DNA of 57,260 bases, taken from positions 1 to 57,260 of the forward strand of contig NZ_RXHU01000032.1 of NCBI RefSeq assembly GCF_003955665.1. The letters run 5' to 3'. Positions 16,529-24,144 of this stretch are shown here, piece by piece (the stretch's first letter is position 1; each line of letters begins with the position of its first letter). A program made the translations under genes and the position numbers. This DNA comes from Paenibacillus whitsoniae. GTDB taxonomy: Bacteria > Bacillota > Bacilli > Paenibacillales > NBRC-103111. Under the pieces are notes generated by a model, which had not been told where the DNA came from, did not search any database, and worked only from the letters and a program-made list of their open reading frames with translations.

Positions 16529-16633
16529 TTAATCTTCTAGTGCCTCTCTTGCCACTTCCTGCGCGTAGGCTTCACCCAAGCCGATGGATTTGTAATACTC
16601 CCGCGTTACCTTTTCCATAAGCTCGATTACAGC
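16529..16633 (-). pseudogene. C-terminal remnant of an unknown gene
   Basis: 34 codons reading MEKVTREYYKSIGLGEAYA then QEVAREALED and a stop, with a stop just upstream in the same frame. The last 12 codons and the following hairpin resemble those at 7594-7671, so both are ends of one gene family together with its terminator. I do not recognise the family; a mobile-element gene is likely given the recombinase fragment at the other copy. Confidence 0.4.
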
Positions 16634-16770
16634 CTAACGAGCCGAGGGAGTTGAATCCTCAATAAATAAGGCCGCCGATTACTTCGGTGGCTCTCTGTGT
16701 AGATTTTAAGAATGCAGAAACGGATAAACCTCAGGCATCATTCGCATCAGTCGTCGATAACCCCGATAAG

Positions 16771-16797
16771 CTCAACCCTACCATAAGTAGGGATGAA
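16771..16797 (+). repeat. dispersed palindromic element, degenerate copy H
   Basis: CCCTACCATAAGTAGGG: the core's small hairpin is kept with changed but still pairing arms (CCCTA/TAGGG). The outer arms are lost. Confidence 0.4.
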
Positions 16798-16918
16798 ATG
16801 GCTGACAACGGAAAGTCCGTGGTATTATTGGAAGGAAGTCAAATTGTCCTTTGTGTCTTCAGAATGATAGGGTGAGAGCCTTATAATAGGCAAGTATAGA
16901 TGATAATGGGGGGAGAAC

Positions 16919-19900
16919 ATGAATAAAAGGCAAGACATTTTAAATGCCTGGATTACGATAGAACAACTATCCGAGGGTTCTATTAATAGAAAAGACAAAT
17001 CACTAAGACCCTTACGTACAAGGGAAGAGGACTGGAATAAGTTTTTTACAGACTTTTTAGCTAGACAAAAAAAACTGCAACATGTATCAGATGAGTTCTT
17101 TAAAAAGTCCGGTTTAGTATTATATTTTGATATTTTCAATTTCCAAGAAGTTGTTGATATATTGAGGGAGAAGTACAAGATTGCTGCAACCTACGAAGAG
17201 GTGAATAACTCAGACAAATTCACCTTCGCTATATTTCTTGATAACCAATTAAATTTTATAGCAGATAAATTGTTTTTTACAATGAGCGGTTATATCCGCC
17301 AGCATGGTGATTTACCTAAAAACTTCTTAAAAGTTGAAAACTCATTTAGAGAAGATTTGAAAAGTAAATTTGATGAGGGGTTTAATATCACCATTTCTGG
17401 GCTTTTACAAAAGTATAATGTTTCTACAGGTAATTTCCGCTATGGATTTGTGAAAAACCTGGATAATGGAGATATCAATTTGCATTCGTTTTTTATTGAA
17501 GATCTGAACAAAGCAAAGATCATTACTAATAAAAATTTAGATCGATACTTTAATGGTTTTTCGGGAGATAGACAAAATCTGGATGGAAATACAAAGTCAA
17601 TTCATTTTAACCCACAAATTTTCGAGGCATTCGCGTTACAACCTAACTATTATCCGTTAGGACGTTTTCCAAGCAATTCTGGTTTTGCACTTTCATTCAT
17701 GCAACAGGCTGCGGTGAATCTAGCTTTAAATGATGAAAATGAAATTCGTAGTGTCAATGGTCCGCCAGGAACAGGGAAAACAACACTGTTAAAGGATATT
17801 TTTGCTGATTTGGTAGTACAACAGGCAGCGGAAATTATGCAGCTTTCGGAAAAAAAGATTCGAGGCAGTCTAGTTTATTGGCAAGATGCCAAGCTTGGCG
17901 TTTTACCATCTTCTATTTCAGATAAAAATATTGTTGTTGCAAGTTCAAACAATGGGGCAGTCCAAAACATAGTTAAAGAGTTACCAAAGAAAGAAAACAT
18001 TGCTGGCGATTTTCAAACGCAGTTAGATAAGGCAGATTATTTCAAAGATATTTCTAATTCTGAATTAACCGGTGAAGGCTTCGGGAAGAATCGTGAAATT
18101 AAAAGTAAGCTTTTAAATGAGGAAAATTGGGGTGTATTCTCATTAGAAGGTGGAACTTCAACAAATATTAACAAGCTTCTTTTAAACATTGAAGCCATTG
18201 AAAAAGAGTTAGAAGGTAATTATCAAGCTGGTAGAGGTGAAAGCGTATATCAAGAATTCTCCCGTCTCTATGATGAGTTAAAAATGGAAAGGGAAAAAAT
18301 GCAAGAATATAGCGAGAACATATATTTGCTTCAGAAATTAAAAATCGAGCATAAGAAGCAATTGGTTGCTTTTGAACAAGAAGAAAAAAGGAAACGAGCA
18401 GATATAATTTCACAGGAAGAAGAAGTGAATCGCGAACTTGATGGACTGGGGCAAGAACTTGTAAATCTCCAAAAGGATGGATTGAATTGTTCCATTGAAA
18501 TTGAAAATTTAATCAATGTACAAGCTCAAGCTGAAAGGAATTATGATGTGGTGATTTCACAAAAACCAAGTTTTTTGTGGTTTCAGAAATTATTTAATAA
18601 GCCAAAAGTTGAGCAGTATTTTAAAAATCTGAATAAATCGAATGAACATTTAAATGATCTATCTAACGAAAGAACTAAATTGTTGAATAGACGCATAAAA
18701 CTTGAAGGTGGGATAAGGGAAAACGCTAAGAAAAGTGAGGATGCCCACAAACGAATTCAGGACACAAAAGCGGACTTCGATCGATGGATGAGCAATCAAC
18801 AAAATGATATCGAAAAATTGGAACAGGAAATTTCGCTATTGGAAAAAACCAAATCACAAAGTGGCATTAAGGAACTAGATTTTTCACTATCATATGATGA
18901 GCTTCAAAAGTCTAACCCATGGTTTACCATGCAATTCCGCAAATTACAATCAGAGTTGTTTATTTCAGCTTTAAAAGTTAGAAAGCAATTCCTGTATGAA
19001 AACAGAAGGAATTTAAAAGCCGCGAGGATTATTTGGAGTAATCAGTCTGAACACATTGGAAAAGAGAATGGATATCAGTTAATTTCAGAATCATGGCAAT
19101 GGTTGAATTTCACTATCCCTGTTATCAGCACTACGTTTGCTAGTTTTGGTAGAATGTTTAAAAATCTTAACGAAAACGCAATAGGCAATCTGTTCGCAGA
19201 CGAGGCTGGTCAAGCGCTACCACAAGCTAGTGTTGGTGCAATCTTTAGAAGCAAAAAGGTTATGGTTGTTGGAGATCCATCACAAATAAAACCAGTGTTG
19301 ACGCTAGATTCGAATGTTCTGACCTTGATCGGAAGATACTACAAAGTCGATGAGAAATTTGTCTCTGCTAATGCTTCCACTCAAACAATTGTAGATGCCA
19401 CGAGCCAATATGGTTTTCAAAAAAATGAGGATGAATGGATTGGTATACCACTCTGGGTGCACAGACGGTCAGACTATCCGATGTTTAAAATTTCGAATGA
19501 AATATCGTATGGTGGGTTGATGGTACAGGGTAAATCAGAAGATGAGTCACAAGGAAAATCACAGTGGTATGATTCAACCGGAAAAGCAAATGACAAGTTT
19601 GTTAAAGAACAAGCTGACTTGCTGAAGAGTATGATTGATAACCGTTTGCGAGAAGATCCGAATTTAGCGGATGAAATTTATGTTATCACCCCATTTAAAA
19701 ATGTGGCGGATCAACTTGCACACGTTTTAGATGAATTGAACTTCACGAAACGAGAAAATGGGAAAACAACGAATGTTGGAACTGTTCATACTTTTCAAGG
19801 GAAAGAGGCCCAAATTGTCTACTTTGTTCTTGGAGCTGACTCTGATAGCAGCGGGGCGGCAAACTGGGCTGTCTCTGAGCCCAATATGATGAATGTTGCA

Positions 19901-20014
19901 GCTACACGAGCTAAAGGAGAATTTTATGTGATTGGCGATAAGAAATTATATGCCTCTCTCGGTAGTAAAGTGGTAAATAAAACAATTTCAATTATTGATG
20001 ACTATAACAAGTGA
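16919..20014 (+). CDS. large superfamily 1 helicase (Upf1/Dna2-like, COG1112 type)
   Basis: 1031 residues. The N-terminal 230 residues are unassigned. RecA-like domain 1 carries Walker A GPPGTGKTT (about 280-288) and is interrupted by a long coiled-coil insertion rich in Glu/Lys/Gln (about 430-650). Walker B is ADEAGQALPQ (about 758), and GDPSQIKPV (motif III) follows near 785. Domain 2 has YVITPFKNVADQL, TVHTFQGKEAQIV (motif V) and AATRAKGEFYVIGD (motif VI). All ATPase motifs are intact, so it should be an active 5'-3' translocase on DNA or RNA. A GGGGGAG ribosome site precedes the ATG. It is visibly AT-rich compared with both flanks and surrounded by gene remnants, suggesting horizontal acquisition. 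Large helicases of this class occur in phage-defence loci; with only an HNH gene nearby that role is a hypothesis. Confidence 0.88.
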   Translation: MNKRQDILNAWITIEQLSEGSINRKDKSLRPLRTREEDWNKFFTDFLARQKKLQHVSDEFFKKSGLVLYFDIFNFQEVVDILREKYKIAATYEEVNNSDKFTFAIFLDNQLNFIADKLFFTMSGYIRQHGDLPKNFLKVENSFREDLKSKFDEGFNITISGLLQKYNVSTGNFRYGFVKNLDNGDINLHSFFIEDLNKAKIITNKNLDRYFNGFSGDRQNLDGNTKSIHFNPQIFEAFALQPNYYPLGRFPSNSGFALSFMQQAAVNLALNDENEIRSVNGPPGTGKTTLLKDIFADLVVQQAAEIMQLSEKKIRGSLVYWQDAKLGVLPSSISDKNIVVASSNNGAVQNIVKELPKKENIAGDFQTQLDKADYFKDISNSELTGEGFGKNREIKSKLLNEENWGVFSLEGGTSTNINKLLLNIEAIEKELEGNYQAGRGESVYQEFSRLYDELKMEREKMQEYSENIYLLQKLKIEHKKQLVAFEQEEKRKRADIISQEEEVNRELDGLGQELVNLQKDGLNCSIEIENLINVQAQAERNYDVVISQKPSFLWFQKLFNKPKVEQYFKNLNKSNEHLNDLSNERTKLLNRRIKLEGGIRENAKKSEDAHKRIQDTKADFDRWMSNQQNDIEKLEQEISLLEKTKSQSGIKELDFSLSYDELQKSNPWFTMQFRKLQSELFISALKVRKQFLYENRRNLKAARIIWSNQSEHIGKENGYQLISESWQWLNFTIPVISTTFASFGRMFKNLNENAIGNLFADEAGQALPQASVGAIFRSKKVMVVGDPSQIKPVLTLDSNVLTLIGRYYKVDEKFVSANASTQTIVDATSQYGFQKNEDEWIGIPLWVHRRSDYPMFKISNEISYGGLMVQGKSEDESQGKSQWYDSTGKANDKFVKEQADLLKSMIDNRLREDPNLADEIYVITPFKNVADQLAHVLDELNFTKRENGKTTNVGTVHTFQGKEAQIVYFVLGADSDSSGAANWAVSEPNMMNVAATRAKGEFYVIGDKKLYASLGSKVVNKTISIIDDYNK

Positions 20015-20264
20015 AGTCTGTTGAAGACTGCCGGGTCAATTTGTGAATAGAGATATTTCGAGCCTTGGTGGATGACCGAACAGGTAAACCGAAATAAATC
20101 AAACATGAGAGAAACGGCAAAGCAGTGTGCTTGTAAGCCGTAACTTGCACACTGCAGCGTGATGAATCGAACAGGGCGGGAAGAAGCTTGCCGCAACCAA
20201 TTAAGCCATTCTTCCCCGATATGGAAAAAGTCAACACACCTACCAAGGCATAAGCGGGAATCCA

Positions 20265-20529
20265 TCAGTTGAGTTTATAAATGCCAAGCGCAATGAACAG
20301 ATGCTCGATGCCCATAAACATTACGGAGGACATAAAAACCTGAGAAAGGTATGTTGAAAATACTGGAAAACGCTACAAGTTTCAGGTCCTTTTTACGCCA
20401 ATACGTATAGGCTAGAAGAAGAAGGCGTAGATCCGCAGGTATAATAAACCAGAGGGCGGTTATAGGGATATCGTGTCTTAACTGGAGTGGCATCGGATTC
20501 AATCGGGTATCGTACCTTTCAAATAGCAA
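20265..20529 (-). pseudogene. frameshifted small membrane protein gene
   Basis: A minus-strand frame beginning at TTG 20529 encodes a hydrophobic stretch (ITALWFIIPADLRLLLLAY, then YWRKKDLKLVAF). Near 20360 the sensible reading moves one base to the other frame (STYLSQVFMSSVMFMGIEHL, then FIALGIYKLN and a stop at 20265). Both halves look like membrane helices, so the gene appears broken by a single-base indel. Family not recognised. The 250 bp to its left (20015-20260) hold only short, unsupported frames. Confidence 0.45.
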
Positions 20530-20551
20530 CGCGGCTGCTTACCCCCTTTTT

Positions 20552-20917
20552 TTAACAAAAACAAGTGACCTCAAACAGAATTCCGTTCAGTGCCGAGAAA
20601 TATAAGGTGTATCCGCCTCTCATCATTTTAGGTACATGACCGGATGCGGTTCCGAATGCTTCAAGCTTTTTATGGAACTCGTCAACTTCGGTTTTTGTAT
20701 CCATGTAGAAGCCAATATGGAAATCTTTTGGATAGCGATAGTCTTCATCCAGGCTAGTTGGCATGCTGCTGAGAACTAAGGTAAATCCATGACCGTCCTC
20801 CATAACGGCGATTGCAGTCCCTTTTTGTTCAATAAGCTGAAAGTCAAAGAGACTTTGGAAAAACATAATTGCTTCAGATAAGTCAGTAACGCACAAGTTC
20901 ATATGGTTAAGTTTCAT
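20552..20917 (-). CDS. VOC (glyoxalase/bleomycin-resistance fold) protein
   Basis: 121 residues, the size of one vicinal-oxygen-chelate domain of two beta-alpha-beta-beta-beta units. The first begins KLNHMNLCVTDLSEAIMFFQ and the second DFHIGFYMDTKTEVDEFHKKL. It ends with a typical GGYTLYFSALNGILFEV strand pair bearing the Glu metal ligand. Members include glyoxalases, dioxygenases and antibiotic-binding proteins; the substrate is not predictable. AAAGGAG lies 10 bases before the ATG. The gene is divergent from a TetR regulator. Its promoter is covered by two palindromes, so it is almost certainly repressed by that protein. Confidence 0.85.
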   Translation of the reverse strand: MKLNHMNLCVTDLSEAIMFFQSLFDFQLIEQKGTAIAVMEDGHGFTLVLSSMPTSLDEDYRYPKDFHIGFYMDTKTEVDEFHKKLEAFGTASGHVPKMMRGGYTLYFSALNGILFEVTCFC

Positions 20918-20941
20918 TCATCCACAGCTCCTTTTGTCATT

Positions 20942-20979
20942 AATCTAACGGGATTAGAATAATCTAATATATTTAGATT
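20942..20979. promoter_or_regulatory. two abutting 19-bp palindromic TetR operators
   Basis: Palindrome 1 (20942-20960) has arms AATCTAA/TTAGAAT. Palindrome 2 (20961-20979) is AATCTAATATATTTAGATT, a perfect inverted repeat. Both have 7-bp arms with a 5-bp centre and follow each other with no gap. They cover the -10 and spacer of the VOC promoter. Confidence 0.8.
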
Positions 20980-20984
20980 GTCAA
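20956..20984 (-). promoter_or_regulatory. sigma-A promoter for the VOC gene
   Basis: Minus-strand TTGACA (20984-20979), 17-base spacer and TATTCT (20961-20956). On the plus strand an extended -10, TGATATACT (20989-20997), probably serves the TetR gene. Confidence 0.65.
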
Positions 20985-21019
20985 CTCGTGATATACTTGA
21001 AGTGAAAGAGGTGGGATGT

Positions 21020-21730
21020 GTGGCAAGACGACGAATTTACATACTGTCAGATGGGCAAAACGAAGGAATTAGTTCAGGCCATGTACCACTTGGTCGGGAA
21101 CGGATACTGGGTACGGCTCTTGAGGTGTTAAACGAGGTTGGATTGAAGGATCTAAGCATGAAGAAGATAGCGGATAAATTACAGGTGAAAACAGCCTCTT
21201 TATATTATCACGTCAAGGACAAAGAAGAATTAATGCAGCTTCTTTCGGATCGAATAAGTCGAGGAATGGTTTGGCCAGAGCGGTCCTTGGATTGGAAGGA
21301 ACAAATCGTTCAGTGGGCTGAGCAGTTTCGGCTGGTACTTCTTTCCCACAGAGATGCGGTTGAATTATTTACGCAGACGATTGCGAGAGGCATGGACAGA
21401 CTAACTCAGATCGAAAAGTTATACGAGCTGCTTGTTTCCGCGGGATTCGCAGATTCCCATATTCCATGGACTGCATCGCTGCTCAAAAATTATGTGCTTG
21501 GTTTTGTAGCTGAGAACGTTCAACTTATGGCTATTGCAAGAGGTCAATTTACCTCTTCTGAAGAGATGAGTGAACAGTATGAGCAGTTTTATCGCCAACT
21601 GCCTGAGGAGAAATTCCCGAATATGATTCGCCTAGCTCCTTACACAACTAGACCGGACTGGGAGAAGGAATTCCAATTTGGGGTGAGGGTGTTAATCGAC
21701 GGTTTGGCTGACAAAAGGAAACAGGAATAA
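21020..21730 (+). CDS. TetR-family transcriptional regulator
   Basis: About 236 residues. The TetR helix-turn-helix is ILGTALEVLNEVGLKDLSMK followed by KIADKLQVKTASLYYHVKDK (residues 25-70). The C-terminal 160 residues resemble the TetR class-specific ligand and dimer domain, with hydrophobic helices around LLKNYVLGFVAENVQLM. An N-terminal extension of about 20 residues precedes the DNA-binding domain. Start choice: AGAGGTGG lies 5 bases before a GTG at 21020; the upstream open codons overlap the promoter. It should bind the two adjacent palindromes, repressing itself and the divergent VOC gene, and be released by an unknown small molecule. Confidence 0.88.
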   Translation: MARRRIYILSDGQNEGISSGHVPLGRERILGTALEVLNEVGLKDLSMKKIADKLQVKTASLYYHVKDKEELMQLLSDRISRGMVWPERSLDWKEQIVQWAEQFRLVLLSHRDAVELFTQTIARGMDRLTQIEKLYELLVSAGFADSHIPWTASLLKNYVLGFVAENVQLMAIARGQFTSSEEMSEQYEQFYRQLPEEKFPNMIRLAPYTTRPDWEKEFQFGVRVLIDGLADKRKQE

Positions 21731-21806
21731 CTTGTCGGTACAGTTTGAATAATCTTATGGTAAAATCTTGTAGAAGGTGAATACGAAAATGATAGAGGTG
21801 CTCTAA

Positions 21807-23672
21807 TTGCTGCGATATTTCAGGCTAGTTATCCTTCTATGTTTACTCCAGCTTTATTTGGTTCCGTCCGTTTATGCGGATGAACCTGTTCGGGTGTTTG
21901 TTAATGAATATCAGGTGATCTATGATCAACTGCCTATAATTGAGGAAGGAAATACACTCGTTCAATTCCGGCCTTCCTTTGAAGCGCTTGGCTTCACCGT
22001 ACAGTGGGAACAGATGAGTTCGACCGTTACAGGCACTGCTCCGAATTTGAAGGTTCAAATGCAGATGGGCAGCCGCAAGGCCTATATCAATGGTGTGGAG
22101 AAGGAACTTCCCGCTGCACCCCTACTCGTAAATGGCTCGACATTCGTACCCATCCGGTTTCTGGGGGAAGCATCGGGGGGAGACGTTACGTGGGACTCGG
22201 CAACGAATCATGTCGATATCGTGACGGATAAAAGCTACTACGTGTACCGCGAGGCGATCGCGAACAATCTCGATAAGGTCAGATATTGGCTTGAGCACGG
22301 CGGCGGTCCTAACTTTGCCAATAGAAATGACGGTATTTCCTCACTGGGGATGGCGTCATTCCACAACAATATCGAGATGGTGAAGCTTTTGCTGGATTAC
22401 GGGGCTATCCCGGATATACCCAATCCGGTTTACGCCTTTGCGCCGGATGAAATGGATATGGCCATATACGGGAAAAATCCCGAATTGGTGAGGTTACTCG
22501 TTCAATATGGAGCCGATCCGAATAAGAAAACCAAACAAGGCCAGACATTAATTGAACAGGTCAAGCAGCAGTTGGATGAAGCAAATTCTGAGGATGTCCC
22601 GGCGCTGAACGAGATTCTAGACATTCTCGAATCCGCCAAGGATCTGCCAAAAATAAACCGTTACGCGCGTTTTATTGCACAGGATAACTCTATGAAGCCG
22701 ACCATCGCAAATGGGGAACGGACGTGGGTGGACAAGCAATATAGCCAGCTTCATCCGGTTTTGAGGAACGACTTGGTCATGTTTGAAGGGCCGGACGGCA
22801 GGCAATCCATGAAGCGGGTGATTGGACTTCCGGGAGAAGCGATTCGCATAGATCAGGAGAATATGTATGTGAACGGCGAGCGCTCAACGTCCAATATGCT
22901 ACCGGGGAACAAGGTTGATCAGGCGGAGATGGTACTGAGCAGTGATCAGGTGTTCGTGATCGGAGACAATTACACCGACAGCATCGACAGCCGGTCTTCC
23001 TACGTCGGCCCCGTCTCACTGAAGCAAATTATTGGAAAGATAATTCACATCGAGCATAAATACGTCCCAAGCGAGGTGGAGCATCCACCTCAAGGAACGA
23101 AGCAGACAAACCCGGCCCCAGCCACGTCGGCGGCCAAAACCTATAAGGTCCCGCCAGCCATGACCATCGACACTTCGAAAAAGTATCAGGCTCAAGTGCA
23201 TACAAACAAAGGTGACTTTACCATCGAAATGTTTGCCGATATGGCCCCGAAGACTGTAAACAACTTTGTTTTTCTGTCAAGGCAAGGGTTCTATAACGAC
23301 GTTATTTTTCACAGGATTATCAAGTCATTTATGATTCAGGGTGGTGATCCTACAGGTACAGGAAGAGGGGGACCGGGCTACAGCTTCGAAGACGAACTGA
23401 AGACGTCTTACACTTACGAACCGGGAATTGTCGCGATGGCGAATGCCGGGCCGAATACGAACGGAAGCCAGTTTTTCATTTGCACGGGAGAAGACAGCCG
23501 TAATCTGGCGCAATTCCCCAACTACACCATATTTGGCAAAGTAACGGAGGGGATGGAAACTGTACTGGCGATTGCTGATGTTCCGGTCGAGCAGCAGGAC
23601 AATTATAATGAAAACAGCAAGCCAGCAGAGAAAGTGGTCATTCAAGGCATCGACATTGTAGAATCGGAATAG
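21807..23672 (+). CDS. exported fusion: stalk domain, ankyrin repeats, signal peptidase I and cyclophilin
   Basis: 621 residues with four modules. A signal peptide (1-24) ends near VYADE. A copper-amine-oxidase-N-like stalk domain (about 28-140) ends with GSTFVPIRFLGEASGGDVTW. Ankyrin repeats (about 145-265) include NNIEMVKLLLDYGAIPDI and NPELVRLLVQYGADPN. A signal peptidase I domain (about 283-425) has Ser295 in DNSMKPTI, Lys336 in SMKRVIGLPGE and box E GDNYTDSIDSRSSYVGPV; the Ser-Lys spacing of 41 is close to that of SipS (40). After a Pro-rich linker comes a cyclophilin peptidyl-prolyl isomerase (about 462-620) with FHRIIKSFMIQGGDPTGTG and NTNGSQFFI. Both catalytic sites look complete. The TTG start has an AGAGGTG ribosome site. 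It stands alone and ends in a strong terminator. It probably combines processing and folding of exported proteins outside the membrane; substrates are unknown. Confidence 0.9.
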   Translation: MLRYFRLVILLCLLQLYLVPSVYADEPVRVFVNEYQVIYDQLPIIEEGNTLVQFRPSFEALGFTVQWEQMSSTVTGTAPNLKVQMQMGSRKAYINGVEKELPAAPLLVNGSTFVPIRFLGEASGGDVTWDSATNHVDIVTDKSYYVYREAIANNLDKVRYWLEHGGGPNFANRNDGISSLGMASFHNNIEMVKLLLDYGAIPDIPNPVYAFAPDEMDMAIYGKNPELVRLLVQYGADPNKKTKQGQTLIEQVKQQLDEANSEDVPALNEILDILESAKDLPKINRYARFIAQDNSMKPTIANGERTWVDKQYSQLHPVLRNDLVMFEGPDGRQSMKRVIGLPGEAIRIDQENMYVNGERSTSNMLPGNKVDQAEMVLSSDQVFVIGDNYTDSIDSRSSYVGPVSLKQIIGKIIHIEHKYVPSEVEHPPQGTKQTNPAPATSAAKTYKVPPAMTIDTSKKYQAQVHTNKGDFTIEMFADMAPKTVNNFVFLSRQGFYNDVIFHRIIKSFMIQGGDPTGTGRGGPGYSFEDELKTSYTYEPGIVAMANAGPNTNGSQFFICTGEDSRNLAQFPNYTIFGKVTEGMETVLAIADVPVEQQDNYNENSKPAEKVVIQGIDIVESE

Positions 23673-23686
23673 CGAAGGAGATAGAA

Positions 23687-23720
23687 GACGGGGCGGCAAA
23701 ATGCCGCCCCGTCATTTTTT
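23687..23720 (+). terminator. terminator after the signal peptidase-cyclophilin gene
   Basis: GACGGGGCGGC and GCCGCCCCGTC form a perfect 11-bp stem with loop AAAAT, followed by ATTTTTTT. Confidence 0.95.
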
Positions 23721-24144
23721 TAAAATAAAAACTGTAATATGAATCTCGCATGACAGATGAGCATACAGCCGAGCAGGGACAACGCCTAATCCGTGCTTGC
23801 CCGAGCGCCACCGGAAATCCGGGGCTAAGGTTCGGGTTCATCCATCGTTCCTGGGGAGTGTGGGTAATGTTATACTTGTTTAGGGGGGTATATAAAAACA
23901 GAATAAAAGTAAGTTTTGCCTCATTAAATTTTCGGCGAAGGTTCTGTATGATCTTCTTATCCGATGTAATTTTGAGGATTGATCGTTGAGGACTTCATTT
24001 TGAGAGCGCTTTATTTGCACTGAAGGGCGCAAACCGACGCTGAAACAGCTAGCCAATTTACGATGGGGTGCATTCCCTATTCGCAATACTGAGCGATAAA
24101 GGGAAACTACCGGGAAGCGGGAAGGAGGAAAAACAATCTTTGCG
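23721..24144. other. upstream region of the sugar-sensing operon
   Basis: 424 bp without a supported gene. It holds a catabolite-control-like site and the GGAAGGAGG ribosome site of the kinase gene. Short frames on both strands lack family features. Confidence 0.6.
24001..24014. promoter_or_regulatory. possible cre (CcpA) site
   Basis: TGAGAGCGCTTTAT fits the catabolite-responsive element except at its last two bases. It lies 130 bp before the YesM-like kinase gene, a sensible place for carbon-catabolite control. Confidence 0.4.

Larger units (their letters stand above)
16430..16918. other. remnant stretch between the HNH and helicase genes
   Basis: Holds a hairpin, a 34-codon minus-strand gene remnant and half-copy H of the dispersed element. 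A plus-strand open frame from 16687 lacks a ribosome site and family features. A TATAAT at 16882-16887 could be the helicase -10, but no -35 matches. Confidence 0.6.

Noticed and set aside
16687..16875. Plus-strand 62-codon frame before the helicase
   Set aside because: No ribosome site, no recognisable family, and it overlaps a degenerate repeat copy.
16859..16887. Sigma-A promoter before the helicase
   Set aside because: TATAAT is perfect, but the sequence 17 bp upstream does not resemble a -35, and there is no TG extension.
20002..20265. Minus-strand frame of 87 codons after the helicase, considered as a transposase piece
   Set aside because: No transposase motif, and two frames are equally open; left unassigned.
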